16,566 bases of DNA from Nanobdellota archaeon (GTDB lineage: Archaea > Nanobdellota > Nanobdellia > Woesearchaeales > GCA-2686295), in contig JAHJDK010000161.1 in NCBI GenBank assembly GCA_018812505.1, positions 1-16,566 on the forward strand, in the 5' to 3' direction. The notes under the pieces were generated by a model that did no database searches, had not been told where the DNA came from, and saw nothing but the letters and a program-made list of their open reading frames with translations. The translations under genes and the position numbers were made by a program. How positions within the stretch are numbered: the stretch's first letter is position 1; every line of letters starts with the position of its first letter. This document shows positions 11,756-16,566 of the stretch, in pieces.

Positions 11756-12232
11756 ATGTCCAACTATTTTGATGAGATTGCTGATGGTTATGAGGAGCTT
11801 TATAGGGATGAGCAGCTTAGGAAGTTAATGATTATAAAGATTTATCTTGTTGTCAGACCTGGTGATCGTTTGTTGGATGTTGGTTGTGGTTCTGGTTTTT
11901 CTTGTATGGTTTTTGATTGTAATATTACTGGTTTGGATCCTTCTAAGGAGCTTCTTAAGAAGTGTCCTTTTAGGACTGTTCAGTGTGAAGCTGAGGATAT
12001 GCCTTTTCCTGATAACTATTTTGATGTTGTGATTGCTGTGACTTCAGTTCATAATTTTGATGATTATGAGAAAGGTTTGTTGGAGATTAAGAGGGTTGGT
12101 AAGTCTCGTTTTGCTTTTTCTATTTTGAAGAAAACCAAGTATTTTGATGATATTAAGTTTTTTATCAATAACAATTTTGTTGTTAAGAAAACGATTCATG
12201 AAGATAAGGATGTTATTTTTATTTGTGGTTAA
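11756..12232 (+). CDS. Class I SAM-dependent methyltransferase (158 aa)
   Basis: A small Rossmann-fold methyltransferase. Motif I is LLDVGCGSGFS (39-49), motif II/acidic ITGLDPS (57-63), and AEDMPFPDNYFDVVIAVTSVHNF (79-101) is motif III/IV. The N-terminal YFDEIADGYEELY is typical of the UbiE/SAM-family domain. It is shorter than most (usually 200+), so the C-terminal half is minimal, and the substrate is not predictable. ATG 11756 is the leaderless start. The stop codon TAA (12230-12232) falls inside the target duplication of the downstream insertion sequence, which restored the same stop, so the gene is not damaged. It is codon-matched to its neighbours (T-ending). Confidence 0.85.
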   Translation: MSNYFDEIADGYEELYRDEQLRKLMIIKIYLVVRPGDRLLDVGCGSGFSCMVFDCNITGLDPSKELLKKCPFRTVQCEAEDMPFPDNYFDVVIAVTSVHNFDDYEKGLLEIKRVGKSRFAFSILKKTKYFDDIKFFINNNFVVKKTIHEDKDVIFICG

Positions 12233-12237
12233 AAAAA
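12224..12237 (+). repeat. Target site duplication, left copy
   Basis: TGTGGTTAAAAAAA, identical to 13162-13175. It includes the methyltransferase stop codon. Confidence 0.9.
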
Positions 12238-12251
12238 TGACCTAAGACGCA

Positions 12252-13091
12252 TTAATGGGAAAATTTGTCTATTGGTTTTTTATACTCTAAACTTTGATGA
12301 ATTCTGATTTCATTGTAGAACGTGAGAAACGCATCAAGCGTTTCGAAACGTTCATCAAATTCTGTTTTGTAAGTTCCAAACCATCGTTCAATTTTACCAT
12401 TTGTTTGTGGATGGTGGACTCGTCCGAGAATGTGTTTTATTCCTCTTTCTTCGCACCATTTGGTGAATGGTCCAGCTTCTGTTCTTGCAGGTGTGAATTG
12501 AGTTCCATTATCAGTTAATATTTGTGCTGGAATAGTAGTTTTTCTTATTGCTTTTTCAAAAGCAATTAATGTGTTTTCAGTGGTTTGATGTTCAAAAATT
12601 TCTGCATGAATTAAGTATCTGCTATGATCATCGATGAATGCGATGATGTTTTTGCCTGTGAATGGGCAATTGCTCCAATCGGTGTGCCATAACTCGTTTG
12701 GTTTACTTCGTTCGTATCGAGTATATTTGATTTGACTTGGTCGTTTACGTCGATTAGTTTTAAAACTGTGTTTGTTAAAGATTTTCTGAATTTGACGCTG
12801 AGAAACAGTGTAACCTTGTTTTTTAAGTAAAAACCAAGTTTTACCACTTCCATACTTGTTTTCTTTCCAGAAATTAACCACTAATTCTTCGAATTGTGGA
12901 TTAATTTCTAATTCTGGTGCACCGGAAGATTTGTTTTCTAGTGCTTTCCAACCATCTTTTTTATAGTCTTCAATCCATCTGTAAAGTGTAGTCTTAGGAA
13001 CCTTTCGGTTCCTACAAAGTTCTCTAATAGGCGTGATGCCAAGCATTGCTTGGCGTACACAGTAACGTTTTTTCTTGAATGAATAAGCCAT
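12252..13091 (-). CDS. IS481-like DDE transposase (279 aa)
   Basis: The N-terminal helix-turn-helix (about residues 10-50, ITPIRELCRNRKVPKTTLYRW) contacts the ends, followed by a second predicted helical region (65-115). The rve-type catalytic core has LWHTDWSNC (D138), ILTDNGTQF (D194) and HHPQTNGKIERWFG (E235). The FIDDHSRYLIHAEIF segment between first and second D is typical, and the end, RIHQSLEYKKP, matches the conserved tail of this class. All three acidic residues are present and the frame is uninterrupted, so it is potentially active. The ATG at 13091 begins 70 bp inside the right end. An inverted repeat between start and end may be a regulator or transposase site. Confidence 0.92.
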   Translation of the reverse strand: MAYSFKKKRYCVRQAMLGITPIRELCRNRKVPKTTLYRWIEDYKKDGWKALENKSSGAPELEINPQFEELVVNFWKENKYGSGKTWFLLKKQGYTVSQRQIQKIFNKHSFKTNRRKRPSQIKYTRYERSKPNELWHTDWSNCPFTGKNIIAFIDDHSRYLIHAEIFEHQTTENTLIAFEKAIRKTTIPAQILTDNGTQFTPARTEAGPFTKWCEERGIKHILGRVHHPQTNGKIERWFGTYKTEFDERFETLDAFLTFYNEIRIHQSLEYKKPIDKFSH

Positions 13092-13106
13092 AATGCTCAG
13101 AAGTAT

Positions 13107-13135
13107 TTACAACACTATAATCTTGAATGTTGTAA
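13107..13135. repeat. Inverted repeat TTACAACA...TGTTGTAA inside the IS right end
   Basis: 8-bp perfect arms (13107-13114, 13128-13135) separated by 13 bp, between the transposase start and the right terminal repeat. It is a candidate binding site for the transposase or a start-site hairpin. Confidence 0.6.
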
Positions 13136-13161
13136 CTGTCCCATAATTACGTCTCAGCACA

Positions 13162-13175
13162 TGTGGTTAAAAAAA
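13162..13175 (+). repeat. Target site duplication, right copy
   Basis: TGTGGTTAAAAAAA, identical to the left copy, six bases before the TATA box of the next gene (13182-13190). Confidence 0.9.
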
Positions 13176-13181
13176 CATAAC

Positions 13182-13190
13182 ATATAAATA
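13182..13190 (+). promoter_or_regulatory. TATA box of the repeat-protein gene
   Basis: ATATAAATA, predicting a start near 13212 and a 28-nt leader. The IS inserted immediately upstream, so this promoter was left intact. Confidence 0.5.
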
Positions 13191-13239
13191 CTTGTAATAA
13201 TATTTTATTTTAATAGATATGCTTTATCTGGTGTTTTAA

Positions 13240-14025
13240 ATGGGTTTTGAAAGTATTAAAGATGAGAGAACAAGACGGTTAGCTGAAACTCTGAAATCAA
13301 GTGGTATGGCTTGTTCTGAGTCAGAAGCCATCAGGATGGCTGAGGAAATGTCTTTTACTGCTAATAAAATACAAAAGTCTTTTGATAATCAGGATAATAA
13401 AGAGTCTGTTGATTCTACTAATGTTGATGAAGTTGTTTCTAAAATTTCAAAAGATGAATCTGTTAAAAAATTTAAGGATGAGGATGTTGTGCCTGAGAAG
13501 TTGGATGTTGAGAGTCTTGATTCTGAGTCTTTGTATAAGGCTCAAGAGTCTGTCATTAAATCCAGTTTTGGTGTTGACTTAAATTCCTATAAGACTGTTA
13601 AAGAGTTGATGGATGAGGATGCAGAGGATATTTATTCTGTGGCCGATGATTCTGATGTTAAGCCTAAGATGACTTTTATTCAGCCTGAAGAAAAGGAAGA
13701 AGTTTTTATTGATGAAAATAAACCTATTGTTTTTGATCCTGAGCAGCCTTCTCCTTTGCCTTTTAATGGTTCTCCTGATGGTAAGCACACTTTTGATCCT
13801 GAATATCCTTCTCCTTTGCATTTTAATGGTTCTCCTGATGGTAAATACACTTTTGATCCTGAAGATCCTTCTCCTATGGAGATTCAGAAGATTGCTTCTA
13901 AACCTGCGCCTGAGATTAGGGTTAAACCTGAAGAGAAGGTCGATGATAAAAAGAAGTCTGTTGATGATTCTCCCGAGTCTAAGATTGATCTCTCAGATGT
14001 TTTTAATTTCACTAAAAGAAAGTAA
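13240..14025 (+). CDS. Acidic protein with 20-aa tandem repeat (261 aa)
   Basis: No known family. The N-terminal ~35 residues (TRRLAETLKSSGMACSESEA) form a predicted helical head that resembles a short N-terminal helical motif I have seen in archaeal hypotheticals; I cannot name it. The rest is acidic, low-complexity and probably disordered. Residues 165-213 are a tandem repeat of a 20-residue unit with key residues FDPE-PSPL-FNGSPDGK-T: two full copies (13732-13791 and 13792-13851) plus a partial one ending at FDPEDPSPM. There is no signal peptide or membrane segment, so it is cytosolic unless anchored otherwise. The start ATG 13240 is the only ATG at the 5' end; the Shine-Dalgarno is weak. 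Confidence 0.72.
   Translation: MGFESIKDERTRRLAETLKSSGMACSESEAIRMAEEMSFTANKIQKSFDNQDNKESVDSTNVDEVVSKISKDESVKKFKDEDVVPEKLDVESLDSESLYKAQESVIKSSFGVDLNSYKTVKELMDEDAEDIYSVADDSDVKPKMTFIQPEEKEEVFIDENKPIVFDPEQPSPLPFNGSPDGKHTFDPEYPSPLHFNGSPDGKYTFDPEDPSPMEIQKIASKPAPEIRVKPEEKVDDKKKSVDDSPESKIDLSDVFNFTKRK
13732..13878 (+). repeat. 60-bp in-frame tandem repeat (2.45 copies)
   Basis: Two 60-bp units (13732-13791, 13792-13851) differing mainly in the codons for Q/Y, P/H and H/Y, then 27 bp of a third unit. It encodes a Pro/Asp/Gly-rich repeat. Confidence 0.85.
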
Positions 14026-14069
14026 TTTTTTTGTCTTAGGTTCTATTTTATTGTCATAAAAAGAAAACC

Positions 14070-14080
14070 TTTATATATTA
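14070..14080 (+). promoter_or_regulatory. TATA box of the surface-protein gene
   Basis: TTTATATATTA, predicting a start near 14101 and a ~41-nt leader carrying a G-rich Shine-Dalgarno (AGGGGG, about 14128-14133). Confidence 0.5.
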
Positions 14081-14142
14081 CTTTATAATCATTATTGAAT
14101 ATTGTTACTTTAGAATGGATAAAATCTAGGGGGTTTATAAAA

Positions 14143-15735
14143 ATGAAAAAAATTTTAGTTTTTTTAACTGTGTTCTTGTTAATGGCAATTACTGCAAGTG
14201 CAAAACCAACACTGCCAGTAATATCTGCTGTTACAGTAACAGAAGGAAGTACAGCAATAATAGATATAACATTAACAGAAGGACCCGATAATGGTAGTAC
14301 TGTCTGGGCAACTGATCTTGCTTCTTTAACACTTAGTTCAAGCAATGATACATTTGCAAGATACACTTGGGCAACCACAATTGGTGATGCAGGTGTGTAT
14401 ACTGTTAAATTTACAGTATCAGATGGTAACTCTTCAAATTCAGGTTATATGACCTTAACTGTCAATGCTCAATCTTGTTCTTTGACATTGTCAGAAGTGA
14501 CTCTTGGAGGAACTTCACAAGAGAGAGAACTTACTGATAGCGAGACACTAACAATTACAAATTCTGGAACCAATGTAATTACAGGTATTGTTTTGTCAAC
14601 AAATGCAGGATCTGATTATAATGTTAGTTTTTCATCAACAACTATTGCAAGTCTTGCTTCAGGCGCAAGCCAAACAGTGACTTTGCAAGGTTACATTCCG
14701 GATGATAAAGACTCAGAGAAGCAAAGTATAGGAATCATAACTGTAACAGGTACAGGTTGTAGTGGACAAGTAACAAAGACAGTTAACTTATACATGCAGG
14801 CAGAAAACAACTTGGAGATAAAAGATGTTGAAGTTGTTGTTAACGGAGACGATGAGAATGTTGATGATGGAGATTCAGTGGATGTCTTTCCTGCAGCAGA
14901 GATAGAGATGACTATTGAGTTGAAAAATACACATTCAGACATAAACATAGAAGATATAGAAATCACTGTTGAAGGAGAAGATGACTTGGATGATATTGAT
15001 GAAGATGATGAGATATCAAGGATAAAAGATGGTGACAAGGATTCAGTGACTTTCAAATTCACAATCGATGAAGATGCAGGTGATGGAAAATACGACGTGG
15101 TAATAACTGTAGAAGGAGAAGATGAGAACGGCGCAATGCATCGAGATGAGTGGACTATTGAATTCAATCTTAATGAAGAGGGAATCATAATAACACAAGC
15201 AGAGTTGATACCTGAAAGTTTGAGATGTGGAGACGACTCATTCGACATAAAGATTGAATTGACAAATGTTGGTTCTAGAGATGAAGATGACGTAGCAATT
15301 GAAATAGAAGCAGAAACACTTGAGTTTGAAAAAAGAATTTCAAACCTGGAAATAGACGAAGACGATGAGATAACAAGAACCTACACAGTTACAGTCCCAG
15401 AAGATCTTGAGTCAGGAGTACACCTTATAGAGATAAGAGCTTACATGGACTTTGATGAGCAAACACACAGGAAGTACTTGTATTTAACAGTGCCTTCAGG
15501 ATGCAGTCCCACCGATGATTCAACAAATGGCATAGTTGTGAATCCGCCTATAACAGAAGACCCAGAAACCGAAGATGTCAACTTTGTAGATGTTGGAACA
15601 ACTACCACCACAACCAGTACAAGTGGAAATGTTATTTTTGGAACTGTGTGGGGAACAGTATTATTAGTACTCGGAAACGTTTTGTTGCTGTTGATAATAA
15701 TAATACTAGTTGTTAAGTTCTTGATAAGACCATAG
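14143..15735 (+). CDS. Surface/S-layer-like protein with Ig-like and CARDB-like domains (530 aa)
   Basis: MKKILVFLTVFLLMAITASA is a signal peptide, with likely cleavage at ASA-KP. An Ig/cadherin-like domain follows (about 25-115, DAGVYTVKFTVSDG...). A second beta domain with C-S-L-T and closing G-C spans about 116-215. Two very acidic CARDB-like domains follow (about 220-470). The tail is a Thr-rich linker (TTTTTTSTS) and a C-terminal membrane helix (VLGNVLLLLIIIILVVKFLI) ending RP. This is the layout of an archaeal cell-surface anchored protein, exported via SecYEG with SecDF support. I use ATG 14143, not an earlier in-frame ATG at 14095, because of the AGGGGG upstream and because the signal peptide begins there. 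Codon choice (ACA, GCA, ATA, AGA) differs from secDF and most neighbours. Confidence 0.85.
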   Translation: MKKILVFLTVFLLMAITASAKPTLPVISAVTVTEGSTAIIDITLTEGPDNGSTVWATDLASLTLSSSNDTFARYTWATTIGDAGVYTVKFTVSDGNSSNSGYMTLTVNAQSCSLTLSEVTLGGTSQERELTDSETLTITNSGTNVITGIVLSTNAGSDYNVSFSSTTIASLASGASQTVTLQGYIPDDKDSEKQSIGIITVTGTGCSGQVTKTVNLYMQAENNLEIKDVEVVVNGDDENVDDGDSVDVFPAAEIEMTIELKNTHSDINIEDIEITVEGEDDLDDIDEDDEISRIKDGDKDSVTFKFTIDEDAGDGKYDVVITVEGEDENGAMHRDEWTIEFNLNEEGIIITQAELIPESLRCGDDSFDIKIELTNVGSRDEDDVAIEIEAETLEFEKRISNLEIDEDDEITRTYTVTVPEDLESGVHLIEIRAYMDFDEQTHRKYLYLTVPSGCSPTDDSTNGIVVNPPITEDPETEDVNFVDVGTTTTTTSTSGNVIFGTVWGTVLLVLGNVLLLLIIIILVVKFLIRP

Positions 15736-15739
15736 AACT

Positions 15740-15762
15740 ATTTTTTTTATTTTTTTTCTTTT
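15740..15762 (+). terminator. Poly-T terminator of the surface-protein gene
   Basis: T8-A-T8-C-T-type tract directly after the stop codon, between two convergent genes. Confidence 0.55.
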
Positions 15763-15765
15763 AAT

Positions 15766-16563
15766 TTACTTCTTTAGAATTTCTTCCATTGCATGCATGA
15801 ATTCTTCAGCTTCTTTTACATACTCTTCGTATTGCTCGCCAGAAATCTCTTTTATGTCCCTGGCTGTAATCATTTTCATTAAGTCATAGAAACGCCGCAT
15901 AACCTTAGGATATTTTTTATTCAACAGACCAGGTCTGACAAGTTTTAACTCTAGCATGTCAGCGACGTGTTCAGGAGACGGAGGAACCTCATTAATTTTC
16001 ATCAAAGCAGCGTGTGCAGAATCAATAACCACCCAGTACAAATCAACAGTTCCTTGAAGCAAATGCCATTTAGAATTGGTTAGTGTGGCTGGTGCTCTGT
16101 TGAAATAAGCCCATGTGGATTCTGGACTTGGTCTAATCCTTCCTTGGTGAAGTAATGCCTGCAATGGTTCGAAAAAACTATTATCAATCAATGCATAACC
16201 ATCCCTTAATATATTAATAGCAACGGGGTCTCCGGAGCGTACGTACTCCCAAAAATTTGTAAATTTTAAAGTCGTGACATGAATCTTGGTGGAGATTTCA
16301 GAAACAATTTTTTCAACAATTAATCTGTAAGCTTGTATGAGTTCTTTGGTTAGAACTAAACTAATATCATCTACTATTAGCAAGATGTCAATGTCTTTGG
16401 TGTTCTTTTTTTTTCTTGCAGCACTTCCAAATATAATTACTGCTTTTATAAAATCATGAAACTCTTTATAGACTCTTTTAGAAAAGTTGTAAGCGATGTC
16501 AATGTCGCTTTTCTCATAATTCTCACTATTCTTTTTTTTGCGCTTTTCAATATTAAATTCCAA
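15766..16563 (-). CDS. MNT-type nucleotidyltransferase with HEPN-like C-terminus (5' end at window edge)
   Basis: Pol-beta-superfamily nucleotidyltransferase. GSAAR (46-50) and KDIDILLIVDD (56-66) give the G-S...D-x-D pattern (S47, D57, D59), with a further Asp pair at 65/66. The C-terminal part (about 150-265; TNSKWHLLQGTVDLYWVVID then SAHAALM, PPSPEHVADML) resembles the HEPN-like helical domain joined to MNT domains. MNT/HEPN pairs are known as toxin-antitoxin parts, but here both lie in one chain, and archaeal house-keeping versions also exist. The only visible start is TTG at 16563, three bases from the end; the frame is open beyond, so the true start may lie outside the window. It is convergent with the surface-protein gene. 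Confidence 0.8.
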   Translation of the reverse strand: MEFNIEKRKKKNSENYEKSDIDIAYNFSKRVYKEFHDFIKAVIIFGSAARKKKNTKDIDILLIVDDISLVLTKELIQAYRLIVEKIVSEISTKIHVTTLKFTNFWEYVRSGDPVAINILRDGYALIDNSFFEPLQALLHQGRIRPSPESTWAYFNRAPATLTNSKWHLLQGTVDLYWVVIDSAHAALMKINEVPPSPEHVADMLELKLVRPGLLNKKYPKVMRRFYDLMKMITARDIKEISGEQYEEYVKEAEEFMHAMEEILKK

Positions 16564-16566
16564 AAA

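Larger units (their letters stand above)
12238..13161. mobile_element. IS481-like insertion sequence, 924 bp, complete
   Basis: Bounded by a 14-bp duplication (12224-12237 and 13162-13175). Ends are imperfect inverted repeats of about 28 bp, 20 matching: TGACCTAAGACG... (12238-12265) against TGTGCTGAGACG... read from 13161 inward to 13134, both keeping ATGGGA. Ends begin with TG, and one intact transposase fills the element; its stop lies within the left repeat. The short, single-ORF layout fits IS481. The family name is from motif memory, not a search. Confidence 0.88.

Noticed and set aside
11560..11772. 70-aa plus-strand ORF
   Set aside because: It runs over tRNA-Val(GAC) and the start of the methyltransferase in another frame; no supporting signals.
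14095..14142. Earlier ATG of the surface-protein gene
   Set aside because: It would put 16 extra residues before a complete signal peptide and lies before the predicted transcript start; AGGGGG supports 14143.

Overview
The window reads as a piece of an AT-rich, small-genome archaeal chromosome, most likely a DPANN lineage of the Woesearchaeota/Pacearchaeota type. The evidence is an Orc1/Cdc6 initiator tail, archaeal-type SecF and SecD, two class III (type IV pilin-like) signal peptides, a DUF2073/Zn-ribbon/Era-like GTPase set, and TATA boxes about 26 nt upstream of many starts (often leaderless). There are also GAGGTGA Shine-Dalgarno sites and, most clearly, tRNA genes whose introns sit in bulge-helix-bulge (BHB) motifs. 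Lineage is inferred from gene content only.

Layout. 1-419: C-terminal end of Orc1/Cdc6. 445-1802: a membrane-anchored hypothetical protein and an unknown acidic protein. 1803-2350: no normal-size gene, but a promoter followed by three tiny ORFs (34, 40 and 36 aa), each with a strong Shine-Dalgarno. 2353-4217: tsaC (t6A synthesis), a rubredoxin-like Zn ribbon, a one-cluster ferredoxin, a YdjM-type membrane hydrolase and a small acidic protein. 4268-4557: tRNA-Val(CAC) with two introns, one inside the T-loop. 4621-6838: TatD nuclease, then the operon GTPase-DUF2073-Zn ribbon. 6953-8356: a thioredoxin-fold redoxin without its peroxidatic cysteine, and two tandem pilin-like genes, the second apparently lacking a normal start codon. 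8472-11155: secF-secD, overlapping by one base. 11217-11695: tRNA-Val(GAC) with introns in the D-loop and T-loop, followed on the same strand by two related 74-nt elements of unknown function. 11756-13175: a small methyltransferase, then a complete IS481-like element flanked by a 14-bp target duplication that contains the methyltransferase stop codon. 13240-16563: a low-complexity acidic protein with a 60-bp repeat, a large surface protein with signal peptide and C-terminal membrane anchor, and an MNT-type nucleotidyltransferase with a probable HEPN-like tail at the window edge.

How parts fit. SecD/SecF would support export of the surface protein and pilin-like proteins. TsaC, the two Val tRNAs and the conserved GTPase operon belong to translation. 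The most striking content is the tRNA set. Both valine tRNAs carry an intron at the same rare place (between positions 59 and 60), in BHB motifs that can be read directly from the sequence, and removing the introns gives clean 75- and 73-nt cloverleaves.
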